A stretch of 64,000 bases of DNA from an uncultured Oceanobacter sp. Its GTDB lineage: Bacteria; Pseudomonadota; Gammaproteobacteria; Pseudomonadales; Oceanobacteraceae. A program made the position numbers and the translations under genes. The stretch is taken from positions 62,001 to 126,000 of the forward strand of contig CAJXTI010000001.1 of the NCBI GenBank assembly GCA_913061185.1, in the 5' to 3' direction. Every line of letters begins with the position of its first letter. The stretch's first letter is position 1. The notes under the pieces are model-generated. The model had not been told where the DNA came from. It saw only the letters and a program-made list of their open reading frames with translations, and ran no database searches. This document shows, in pieces, positions 24,938 to 33,024 of this stretch.

Positions 24938-26311
24938 TCAGGGTGTCTCTGTTGTTGTCGCGTGTGCTGCGTGTGTAACATGACGCTTGGAGCGCCGGGG
25001 AGTGCGGGTGGCGTTGGTATGAACTCGGGGATCGTGTTCAGCCCAGCGGGCAATATTCGCTAATGCCAGTAAAAACATAAACATATAGGCATTGGCAGGT
25101 ATTTGCAGATTAAAATCTACCGTGGAATGTATCCCGATAGCGATGATGCCCATCGTAGCACCAAATCCCACTCCCTTGAGTAACTCGCTACGCCGCACCC
25201 GCATGGCGCGGATGGCACGCCAAAGACAGATCAGTACCACAATCAGCAGTATGACAAACGCTGGGGCACCGAATTCAGCCAAAAACTGAATGTAGTCGTT
25301 GTGGGTGTGGTTATAAACATTTACTGCTGTGACATCAGTGGATTTGTACTTCGGGAAAGTGGTTTGAAAGGTGCCAGCACCAATGCCAGCCAGTGGTTGT
25401 TGCTGCCACATAACAAAACTGTCGTGTGCGACTTCATCGCGGCTTTCACTATCGACAGATGTTTTTTGTAAACGTTCAGCAACCTTGTCGACACCAAAAA
25501 ACGTCCCGACGATGGCGATATCAATAATCAGCAGGCTGGCTAACAGAATGGTGGTGGATCTGGATTTATGCCGCATCAGCAGCAAGGCCAATGCACCGGC
25601 AATCATCATACTGGCAAAAAACGCTGTGTTGCCCATGCGTGAGCGGGTCATCACCAGAGCAATCACCATCATGGCCAGCAACAGCCGCAGGACTACCTTA
25701 CTGCTTAGTAACATCTGTACGGCCTGGCGTACTCGCTGCCGCAGCGACCCTTTATAAACCGTTGACTGAGCCAGTAAAAAGCCTATTCCCAGCGCCAGTA
25801 CCATTTCAAGATAACCCGCTATGTGGTTACGATTTACAAAAGTGCCGGTCGCGTTACCAATATAGGCGTGTTTGGCCGCAAAAAAACCATATTCCCAGCC
25901 GGTCAGTACCATTAGGGAGCCATAAAAGGCCTGAAAGGCGGCTGCCAATATCACCGTCCAAATCGCCTGTTGGATACGAAAATTGGTATCTAAGAGCAGC
26001 AGCGTCAGCATAAAAAAGCAGACATAACCCAGACCCTTGAATAAATATACCCAGGTATCGTAGTGGTCAGGAGTTACCCACACGGCCTGTGCGCCAACCC
26101 ATAACTGAATCAGCAGTAAGCTGACCCAGAGCCAGCGGCTGCGTACAAAAGCCGCCGGGAAGGTTGATAGATCATTGACACGCAAGCGTAGCTCCAGCAC
26201 CAACAACCCGCACGCCAGGGCGGTGTACAGCGGCCAGGCCCAGTCAGCATAACCACCAATAGGTAGCGGCAAAATAAACAGTAGAAACAGATAAGCGCGC
26301 CAGCGAGTCAT
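24938..26311 (-). CDS. O-antigen ligase / O-oligosaccharyltransferase family membrane protein (Wzy_C domain)
   Basis: 457-residue polytopic inner-membrane protein with about 10-12 helices and a large periplasmic loop after mid-protein holding GIGAGTFQTTFPKY and NHTHNDYIQFLAEFG, the WaaL/PglL/Wzy_C signature. Members either join O-antigen to lipid A, polymerise glycans, or transfer glycans to Ser/Thr of proteins. Here it lies downstream of two secreted proteins with Thr/Ser/Pro tails and away from the EPS cluster, which favours protein glycosylation (inference). The C-terminus is a short basic tail (TPRRSKRH) plus a His/Ala/Thr end. Confidence 0.8.
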   Translation of the reverse strand: MTRWRAYLFLLFILPLPIGGYADWAWPLYTALACGLLVLELRLRVNDLSTFPAAFVRSRWLWVSLLLIQLWVGAQAVWVTPDHYDTWVYLFKGLGYVCFFMLTLLLLDTNFRIQQAIWTVILAAAFQAFYGSLMVLTGWEYGFFAAKHAYIGNATGTFVNRNHIAGYLEMVLALGIGFLLAQSTVYKGSLRQRVRQAVQMLLSSKVVLRLLLAMMVIALVMTRSRMGNTAFFASMMIAGALALLLMRHKSRSTTILLASLLIIDIAIVGTFFGVDKVAERLQKTSVDSESRDEVAHDSFVMWQQQPLAGIGAGTFQTTFPKYKSTDVTAVNVYNHTHNDYIQFLAEFGAPAFVILLIVVLICLWRAIRAMRVRRSELLKGVGFGATMGIIAIGIHSTVDFNLQIPANAYMFMFLLALANIARWAEHDPRVHTNATRTPRRSKRHVTHAAHATTTETP

Positions 26312-26354
26312 ATACTGCCAGTCCTTCTTGCAGCGGTATTAAAGCAACAAACGA

Positions 26355-26384
26355 AAAAAAGCCCGGAAAACCGGGCTTTTTAAA
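26355..26384 (-). terminator. Rho-independent terminator after the repeat-protein gene
   Basis: An 11-bp stem AAAAAGCCCGG/CCGGGCTTTTT (26356-26381, loop AAAA) with T-runs on both strands. It terminates the minus-strand secreted-protein gene and partly uncouples the ligase gene downstream. Confidence 0.9.
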
Positions 26385-26398
26385 ACCAATACTAACAA

Positions 26399-27031
26399 TT
26401 ACACAGTCGGGCTTGTCGCCGGAGGAGTGTTGTTGCTGTTGGTATTTGTGGTGGTAGTCGTTGTAGTCGTGGTAGTACCAGCACCTGTTGCTGTAGTAGA
26501 GGCCAACGCGGTACCTGCTGCAACAACAGAAGGAGCAAAACCGGCAGCAGAAGCGGCAGATGCAACAACGGCAGCGGACTGGCCACTGCTCACAACACCG
26601 GCAACCACAACCTCAGCCGGGATGTTGGCAGAAGTCGCTGCCTGCATAACAGCAGCAACGGAAACGTTATTGGCAACAGCTGCTTGAGTCACACCAGCAA
26701 CCGCATCATTCGCGCTGACGCCGGGAATTTGTACAACAGCCGCCATGATGTCGTTCACGCTAACACCCGCTTCAATAGCAGCGGCAGATGCTGCTTCAAT
26801 AACAGCCACTGGTGACACACCAGAAGCGATAACGGCAGCAATAATATCGCTGGCGCTGTAGCCGGCAGCCGCCAATTCAGCGGCGATGTCTGCATCACAA
26901 GTACCGCCACAATCGGCAGAAGCCTGCAGGTAAGCATCAGCCAAAGACATGGTAGACAAGTAGTCGGTGATAGCAGCGGAAGCAGTCATGCTGCTCAGGC
27001 CGATAATGGCACCCAGTAGAATTTTGCGCAT
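26399..27031 (-). CDS. Secreted Ala-rich helical-repeat protein A with Thr-rich tail
   Basis: I do not recognise a characterised family. The 210 residues comprise a signal peptide (MRKILLGAIIGLSSMTASA) and a short region with a Cys pair in CGGTCDAD. About eight degenerate repeats of 14-18 residues follow, of the form G-V/Y-S-x-x-D-I-I-A-A-V, predicted helical. The end is a run of ten Thr followed by Asn/Ser/Pro and the terminus PPATSPTV. A paralogue lies directly upstream with the same signal, Cys pair and identical last eight residues. The tail resembles an O-glycosylation substrate; an O-antigen-ligase-family gene follows. Confidence 0.8.
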   Translation of the reverse strand: MRKILLGAIIGLSSMTASAAITDYLSTMSLADAYLQASADCGGTCDADIAAELAAAGYSASDIIAAVIASGVSPVAVIEAASAAAIEAGVSVNDIMAAVVQIPGVSANDAVAGVTQAAVANNVSVAAVMQAATSANIPAEVVVAGVVSSGQSAAVVASAASAAGFAPSVVAAGTALASTTATGAGTTTTTTTTTTNTNSNNTPPATSPTV

Positions 27032-27190
27032 GGTCGTAATCCCTGTGAATTAAAAAGTCTGGGCAATTGTACCCTCAGGGTAAGGTGGCTGCAAAGCCTG
27101 GTTACCTAAAAGTGGTCAGGTTTTACACAATAAAAGCCATAAGTCGTGATTGTTCGGTGGCTATAAAATCGAGATCGTTGGCTTGTAGGA

Positions 27191-27214
27191 CTAAAAACGC
27201 AGCATCCTTGCTGC
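27191..27214 (-). terminator. Weak terminator after repeat-protein B gene
   Basis: Stem GCAGCA/TGCTGC (27199-27214, 4-nt loop) followed on the minus strand by G and five T. It lies about 35 bp downstream of the gene's stop. Confidence 0.55.
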
Positions 27215-27250
27215 AGTACCTCGTTACTCGGCACTCGTTTATACAGTTCT

Positions 27251-27889
27251 TTACACCGTCGGGCTGGTCGCAGGCGGTGTATTGTTGGTATTTGTCCCTG
27301 TGTTTGCGCCTCTAGTACTTGTACTCGTGTTGGTACCAGCTCCCGTTGCTGTGGTCGCTGCCAATGCCTGGCCTGCTGTAATAACAGAAGGAGCAAAACC
27401 AACACTGGTGGCGGCTGCCAGAACAACGGCCGTGGACTGACCGCTGCTGATAACACCAGCAACTACCACGGCAGCTGGAATACTGGCGGCAATGGCTGCC
27501 TGCATAACGGCAGCAACAGAGACATTATGAGACACCGCTGCTCTGGTGACACCGGCAATGGCATCCATCGCGCTGACGCCATCAATTTGTACCACCGCAG
27601 CCATAATATCATTGATGCTGAGCCCTGCTTCCAGCGCCGCCGCCGCTGCCGCTTCAATCGCCGCCGCCGGAGATATTCCGGACGCAATGACCGCTGCAAT
27701 GATATCGCTGGCACTGTAACCCGCAGCTACCAATGCCGCTGCGATGTCTGCATCACAACTGCCACCGCAATCAGCGGATGCTTGCAAATACGCTTCAGAC
27801 AAGGTCATGGTCGCCAGATAGTCAGTGATGGCGGCAGAAGCCGTCATGCTGCTCAGACCAATAGCGACGCCCAGTAGAATTTTGCGCAT
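27251..27889 (-). CDS. Secreted Ala-rich helical-repeat protein B with Ser/Thr-rich tail
   Basis: Paralogue of the neighbouring downstream gene, 212 residues. Nearly the same signal peptide, the CGGSCDAD pair and the same repeat series (GYSASDIIAAVIASGIS and so on) are present. The tail is Thr/Ser/Asn-rich (about 25 residues, with Gly and one Arg) instead of a pure Thr run and again ends in PPATSPTV. The strongest divergence is in this tail. The pair probably arose by tandem duplication. Function unknown; export to periplasm or surface is clear from the signal peptide. Confidence 0.8.
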   Translation of the reverse strand: MRKILLGVAIGLSSMTASAAITDYLATMTLSEAYLQASADCGGSCDADIAAALVAAGYSASDIIAAVIASGISPAAAIEAAAAAALEAGLSINDIMAAVVQIDGVSAMDAIAGVTRAAVSHNVSVAAVMQAAIAASIPAAVVVAGVISSGQSTAVVLAAATSVGFAPSVITAGQALAATTATGAGTNTSTSTRGANTGTNTNNTPPATSPTV

Positions 27890-28477
27890 GATCGTAAACT
27901 CTGTGAAAGGAATGTTAAGGAACCGGATGATAGTAGTCCTGTGCTGGCATCGCTGAATAGCGAAATCGGCAGAAATACCGAAAATTTACACAAATAAAAT
28001 CCGACGGTTTTCCAGGGCGGTTCTACCAATCTTTATGAGTCGTAAAATTTTAATTTAACCTACTGATTTTATTGAAAATTAATAAGTATTCTGGCTGGCT
28101 TTCGCGTTGGAACAAAAAAGTATCATTGGGCTCCGAGAGATCCCCTACGTTGTGCGACAGAGGCCACAACAGTCAATTTGGTCATCTCACCAAGCACTAT
28201 CCATTTCGCCCCATATGACCACCTTACAAATTGGGCAAACCAGCTAAAATATAACTGTGACAGAGTTGGCAGGCATTTTGGTTGTTACAAATTTTTACAG
28301 ACCATGGAGATTTGTCTTGTGTTCGTGCAGAATGCGCCTTCGTTCAAGCAAGATCATTCCGCGTAAGGGCTGTTTCGCGGAAGATGCCAACGGAATACAG
28401 TGAGTGTCGATGCCTGCATCGGCACCGGGTGAAGTAAAGGGCTTGTTAAAGCCCCGAATTAACGGACTACGATCACT
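27890..28477. other. 588-bp intergenic region with structured leader before the SLC13 gene
   Basis: No convincing gene. The left part (to about 28100) is AT-rich and should carry the promoter of the secreted repeat protein B gene. The right part carries three hairpins ahead of the permease start: TTCCGCG/CGCGGAA (28357-28382), CGATGC/GCATCG (28408-28421) and GGGCTT/AAGCCC (28439-28454). None has a T-run. They could form a structured 5' leader. Confidence 0.6.
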
Positions 28478-30262
28478 ATGGACTTGGGTCACAGCAACAG
28501 TCTGGTAGATGCTGTTTTTGTTGCCGGTTTACTCGCCGCCGTACTGGCAGGTCTGGCGTTGAATCTGGCTTCAGCAGAAAAGCTGTTTACAGCGGCATTG
28601 ATGCTTCTTCTGCTTGGTGGCGTACTGGCACCAGCGGATGCATTTGTCGGTTTTTCCAACCCTGGCATCTTTACCATTGCAGCGTTATACGTTGTGGTTG
28701 GTGGATTAAAAGAATCCGGTGCTACCCAAGTGTTGCGGCGTTATCTGGTTGGCAGCCCCAAAAATCAGACCTCAGCCAGTCTGCGTGTATTACCTGTCAC
28801 TACGATTCTGAGCGCAGTGGTCAATAATACCCCAGTCGTTGCGATGTTCACCACGCTGCTGCAAAGCCAAAGCAAGCGCTTTTCCATTCGCCTGTCCAGT
28901 ATTCTTATTCCCGTCAGTTACGCTTCTATTCTTGGTGGCACCTGCACATTGATCGGTACCAGCACCAATCTGGTGGTCGACGGCATGCTGCAGCAAAGCG
29001 GATACGCTGGCTTTGGTCTGTTTGAAATTGCCTGGGTAGGGGTTCCGGTTGCTGTTCTGGGATTGATTTATATTCTGGTCGCAGGCCGGTATCTGCTGCC
29101 AGACAGAGAAAGCTCGGTCGAGCAATTTGACCAGGTACGTGAATATTTGGTTGAAATGGTGATTCAACCCGGCAGCGAGCTGGTACGCAAAAATATTCAA
29201 GAGGCAGGCTTACGTAACTTGCCAGGATTGTTTCTGGTCGAAATTGAACGGGAAGAACAGATTATTTCTGCGGTACGTCCACGAACTGTACTCGAGGCCG
29301 GTGACCGATTGGTGTTTGCAGGCAGCCCAGAGACAGTTCTCGAGCTGCGTAATATCCACGGTTTGGTCTTAGCCAACGATCAACGCTTTAAACTGAACGG
29401 TTCCAGTTCGGATCGACGCCTGTTCGAAGCCGTGCTTTCACCCTCCAACCCAATGATTGGCCAGACAATTCGTGAAGCGCGCTTCCGTCATCGTTACAGC
29501 GCCGTCGTACTGAGCGTATCGCGCCACGGGCTGCGGTTACGTGGAAAGTTGGGCGATCTTGTCCTGTGTGAAGGTGATACTTTGCTGGTAGAAGCCCAGA
29601 AAGGTTTTTTGATGCGTCATCGTAATAGCCGGGATTTTCTGCTGGTCAGCAAGCTGGGCACCCCTCCTCTGGCGGACGAGACCAAGGCTTTGCCCGCATT
29701 GGCGATATTTGCAGTCATGCTGATCGCCTCTGGAAGTGGAATGACCAGTATCCTTGTCAGCTCGATAGCGGCAGCAGGTGCCATGTTGGCGATGAAATGC
29801 ATCACGTACGAAGACGCAGGCAAATCGATTGACTATTCAATACTACTGGTAGTCGCCTGTGCTTTCGGGTTAGGAGCCGCCGTTGAAAAAGTGGGGTTGG
29901 CCAAAGATATTGCCAGTGGATTACTGGCCGTCGCAGACTCGCCACTCAGTGCACTGATTGCCGTTTACCTGGCCACAGTGCTGCTGACTGAAATGATGAC
30001 CAACAACGCCGCCGCCATCATTATGCTGCCGATATGTTTAAGTACTGCCGAAGTGTTGGGTGTCAATTACGAACCTTTTGCCATTGCGGTTATGGTCGCG
30101 GCTTCCGCCAGTTTTATGACGCCAACCGGTTACCAGACCAACTTGATGGTTATGGGGCCTGGGGGCTATCGTTTTATGGATTACGTTAAGTTTGGGACAC
30201 CGCTGAGTATTATCGTCGCGGTCACTTCCATCAGTGTTATACCGGTTGTCTGGTCATTTTAG
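28478..30262 (+). CDS. SLC13-family permease with two RCK_C domains, probable sulfate importer
   Basis: 594-residue inner-membrane transporter. Two membrane halves carry the duplicated SLC13/DASS motifs NNTPVVAMF and TNNAAAIIML. Between them are two cytosolic TrkA-C (RCK_C) domains at about 205-385. This architecture is common among sodium- or proton-coupled sulfate permeases. The neighbours cysC, cysQ, cysD and cysN support sulfate as substrate (inference). The start ATG is preceded by ACGATCACT without a strong ribosome site. Confidence 0.85.
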   Translation: MDLGHSNSLVDAVFVAGLLAAVLAGLALNLASAEKLFTAALMLLLLGGVLAPADAFVGFSNPGIFTIAALYVVVGGLKESGATQVLRRYLVGSPKNQTSASLRVLPVTTILSAVVNNTPVVAMFTTLLQSQSKRFSIRLSSILIPVSYASILGGTCTLIGTSTNLVVDGMLQQSGYAGFGLFEIAWVGVPVAVLGLIYILVAGRYLLPDRESSVEQFDQVREYLVEMVIQPGSELVRKNIQEAGLRNLPGLFLVEIEREEQIISAVRPRTVLEAGDRLVFAGSPETVLELRNIHGLVLANDQRFKLNGSSSDRRLFEAVLSPSNPMIGQTIREARFRHRYSAVVLSVSRHGLRLRGKLGDLVLCEGDTLLVEAQKGFLMRHRNSRDFLLVSKLGTPPLADETKALPALAIFAVMLIASGSGMTSILVSSIAAAGAMLAMKCITYEDAGKSIDYSILLVVACAFGLGAAVEKVGLAKDIASGLLAVADSPLSALIAVYLATVLLTEMMTNNAAAIIMLPICLSTAEVLGVNYEPFAIAVMVAASASFMTPTGYQTNLMVMGPGGYRFMDYVKFGTPLSIIVAVTSISVIPVVWSF

Positions 30263-30290
30263 AGATGAGCCGTTTTTACAAGGAGCCAGA

Positions 30291-30923
30291 GTGAAAAACG
30301 AAAATATTGTGTGGCACAACCATGCGGTGGACAAATCCATTCGCTCCTATATGAAAAAGCAGCGTCCCTGTCTGCTCTGGTTTACTGGGCTAAGCGGGTC
30401 GGGCAAGTCGACTATCGCGGGTGCGGTTGAAAGCATGCTGGCTGAACGCCTGCAACATACCTACTTGATGGACGGTGATAACGTACGGCACCGTTTGTGT
30501 GGCGATTTGGGCTTCAGCGAAGAAGACCGCATCGAGAATATCCGTCGGGTGGGGGAAGTGGCCAATCTGATGGTTGATGCCGGATTAATTGTACTGACGG
30601 CGTTTATTTCCCCGTTCAAAAGCAATCGCGAGATGGTTCGCCAAATGCTGTCAGACGGTGAATTCATCGAAGTACATATCGACACACCGATAGAAGTGTG
30701 TGAAACCCGTGACCCCAAAGGTCTCTACAAAAAGGCACGGGCAGGGCAAATCAAGGACTTTACCGGTATTGACTCGCCTTACGAAGCACCGGATGCCGCC
30801 GAAATTCGTATCAAAAACTACAACATCAGTATTCAGGAAGCCGCGCAACAGGTCATTGACTACCTTGATCAGCACGGTTACCTCAAACCCGTTAAGGAAG
30901 GTTCCGATGCAGCCATTGGTTAA
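30291..30923 (+). CDS. cysC: Adenylyl-sulfate (APS) kinase CysC
   Basis: Phosphorylates APS to PAPS, the donor for sulfate reduction and for sulfotransferases. I start it at GTG 30291 (210 residues) because AAGGAGCC lies 3-10 nt upstream and MKNENIVWHNH matches the family start; the frame extends 19 codons further into the permease gene. The P-loop is GLSGSGKST, followed by DGDNVRHRL and FISPFKSNRE. It is a separate gene, not fused to cysN. The gene end overlaps cysQ by 17 bp. Confidence 0.93.
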   Translation: MKNENIVWHNHAVDKSIRSYMKKQRPCLLWFTGLSGSGKSTIAGAVESMLAERLQHTYLMDGDNVRHRLCGDLGFSEEDRIENIRRVGEVANLMVDAGLIVLTAFISPFKSNREMVRQMLSDGEFIEVHIDTPIEVCETRDPKGLYKKARAGQIKDFTGIDSPYEAPDAAEIRIKNYNISIQEAAQQVIDYLDQHGYLKPVKEGSDAAIG

Positions 30924-31728
30924 TCAGGTTAGCGATATTGCCCGCACTGCGGGAGCGGCGATCCTGGAAATTTACAACACCGACTTTGCCCAGTATGAAA
31001 AAAGTGATTCTAGCCCGCTCACTGAGGCTGACCTCGCCGCACATCATATTATTTGCGATAGCCTGGCAAAAATCAGTGACTATCCGGTGCTGTCGGAAGA
31101 ATCTCCAAAAGAAGACATAACCTGGGAAAAACGCCGTCAATGGCAAACCTATTGGCTGGTTGATCCGCTGGATGGCACCAAGGAATTCATCAAGAAAAAT
31201 GATGAATTTACCGTCAATATCGCCTTGATACAGAATGGCCGCGCCGTACTGGGAGTCGTGTATTGCCCGCCATTGGATCGTATGTATTTTGCGGCCGATG
31301 AGATTGGTGCCTACCGCCAGGATGGCAAAGGGGAAGCCGTTAAGCTGAGTGTGGCCAGCGAGCCACAAGCAGAACAGCCCTGGAATGTAGTTGGCTCCCG
31401 CAGTCATGGTGCTGAAGCACTGGCTGCATTTTCCCAACAACTGGGAGAGGTCAATCTGGTCTCGATGGGTAGCTCTTTGAAGCTGTGCCTAGTGGCGGAA
31501 GGTGCTGCACATCTTTATCCGCGTTTGGCACCTACTTGCGAGTGGGATACGGCAGCAGCGCAAGCCGTTGTTGAACATGCCGGGGGTCAGGTATTAACCC
31601 CAACACTGGAAAAATTACAGTACGGTCAAAAAGAAGACTTACTTAACCCATATTTTATTGTATGTGCTAAGGCCGGTGAGCGCTGGAGCGCGGTATTCGC
31701 CGAACTGGCCCAACCTGAACAAGCCTGA
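30907..31728 (+). CDS. cysQ: 3'(2'),5'-bisphosphate nucleotidase CysQ
   Basis: Hydrolyses PAP (the by-product left when PAPS is used) to AMP, or PAPS to APS. ATG 30907 has AAGGAAGG upstream and gives 273 residues; the frame runs open further 5' inside cysC, without similarity. Metal-binding motifs of the inositol-phosphatase fold are present: LSEES, DPLDGTKEF and WDTAAAQAV. Pairing with cysC is meaningful: sulfotransferases are inhibited by PAP, and one lies 5 kb downstream. Confidence 0.92.
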   Translation: MQPLVNQVSDIARTAGAAILEIYNTDFAQYEKSDSSPLTEADLAAHHIICDSLAKISDYPVLSEESPKEDITWEKRRQWQTYWLVDPLDGTKEFIKKNDEFTVNIALIQNGRAVLGVVYCPPLDRMYFAADEIGAYRQDGKGEAVKLSVASEPQAEQPWNVVGSRSHGAEALAAFSQQLGEVNLVSMGSSLKLCLVAEGAAHLYPRLAPTCEWDTAAAQAVVEHAGGQVLTPTLEKLQYGQKEDLLNPYFIVCAKAGERWSAVFAELAQPEQA

Positions 31729-31763
31729 GCTAGCGCCAGCCCACATTCGAAGAAGTGACGATT

Positions 31764-32678
31764 ATGACTATCAGCAAAAAACGCCTGACTCACCTCAAAC
31801 AGCTTGAGGCCGAAAGTATCCATATCATCCGCGAAGTCGCGGCCGAGTTTGATAATCCGGTGATGCTGTATTCCGTTGGTAAAGATTCCGCCGTGATGCT
31901 GCATTTGGCCACCAAAGCCTTCTTTCCTGGCAAGCCACCGTTCCCTTTGATGCATGTGGATACCACCTGGAAGTTCAAGGAAATGATCAGCTTCCGCGAC
32001 ACCATGGCGGCCAAGGTTGGCATGGATCTGATTGTTCATATCAACCAGGACGGCGTAGATCAGGGCATTGGCCCGTTTACCCATGGTTCTTCGGTGCACA
32101 CCGACGTAATGAAAACCCAAGGGTTGAAGCAGGCGCTGGACAAATACGGCTTTGATGCCGCCTTTGGTGGCGCACGTCGTGACGAAGAAAAGTCACGAGC
32201 CAAAGAGCGGGTGTATTCCTTTCGCGACAAAAACCATCGCTGGGATCCGAAAAACCAGCGCCCCGAGTTGTGGAATATCTACAACGGCCGTATCAACAAA
32301 GGCGAAAGCATTCGTGTCTTCCCGCTCTCCAACTGGACTGAGTTGGACATCTGGCAATACATCTATCTCGAAAGCATCGAAATTGTACCCTTGTATTACG
32401 CCGCGATGCGTCCGGTTGTGGAACGTGATGGCATGCTGATTATGGTCGATGACGAGCGTATGCCGATCCATGACGGCGAAGAAATACAAGAAAAAATGGT
32501 ACGTTTCCGCACGCTGGGCTGCTATCCACTGACCGGTGCGGTTGAGTCCGAAGCTGCCACCTTGCCAGAAATCATTCAGGAAATGTTGCTGACAACGACA
32601 TCCGAGCGCCAAGGCCGTGCCATCGACCACGATTCATCCGGCTCGATGGAAAAGAAAAAAATGGAAGGTTACTTCTAA
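31764..32678 (+). CDS. cysD: Sulfate adenylyltransferase subunit CysD
   Basis: ATP-sulfurylase catalytic subunit (sulfate + ATP to APS). From ATG 31764 it has 304 residues (E. coli 302); a GTG three codons earlier is a less likely start. The PP-loop-like [12 protein letters not shown] motif, the [17 protein letters not shown] block and the [13 protein letters not shown] terminus are characteristic. The partner cysN lies 346 bp downstream, an unusually large gap for this pair. Confidence 0.95.
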   Translation: MTISKKRLTHLKQLEAESIHIIREVAAEFDNPVMLYSVGKDSAVMLHLATKAFFPGKPPFPLMHVDTTWKFKEMISFRDTMAAKVGMDLIVHINQDGVDQGIGPFTHGSSVHTDVMKTQGLKQALDKYGFDAAFGGARRDEEKSRAKERVYSFRDKNHRWDPKNQRPELWNIYNGRINKGESIRVFPLSNWTELDIWQYIYLESIEIVPLYYAAMRPVVERDGMLIMVDDERMPIHDGEEIQEKMVRFRTLGCYPLTGAVESEAATLPEIIQEMLLTTTSERQGRAIDHDSSGSMEKKKMEGYF

Positions 32679-33024
32679 CACGATCAATACCGTTCAGATA
32701 AAAGAACCTACTACCTATTTGTAGGTAAGCATCACCCACTAAAACACCACCAGTCGGAAGTGAGTGGTGAGTGATACAAAAGGGAGCGTTGCAAGAGGTG
32801 AATGTTGCAAGAGATGAGTGTTGCAAAGCGCAACGTAGGATGGGCACTTTGCCCATCGCTATAAGAATTTATCTGAATGGTAAAACGCAGGCCTTTTATT
32901 CTGACACGTTACAAAACAGGCCAGCAGAAAAACAAATTCACGATTCGGCCACTGTGTGACCTGATCGAAACAAACTTACTATATAGATACTCCAGCAAAG
33001 CTGGATGGATCAAAAGGCAACAAT
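32679..33024. repeat. 346-bp gap between cysD and cysN with short tandem repeats and a palindrome
   Basis: Holds a 16-bp tandem repeat (32788-32803, 32804-32819, diverged third at 32820-32834; core GTTGCAAGAG) followed by a palindrome ATGGGC/GCCCAT (32840-32856) within a GTAGGATGGGCA context often seen in dispersed intergenic repeats. No gene is supported. A promoter for cysN and the following genes may lie in the AT-rich part near 32930-33000. Confidence 0.65.

Noticed and set aside
26399..27889. CRISPR or mobile element explanation for the repeats in this region
   Set aside because: The repeats are protein-level and degenerate within two intact coding sequences; there are no spacers or terminal inverted repeats.
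28178..28366. A 62-codon plus-strand frame before the SLC13 gene
   Set aside because: No ribosome site, no recognisable sequence, and it overlaps the hairpin-rich leader.
28439..28454. Terminator before the SLC13 gene
   Set aside because: The stem GGGCTT/AAGCCC is followed by CGAATTAACGG, with no T-run.
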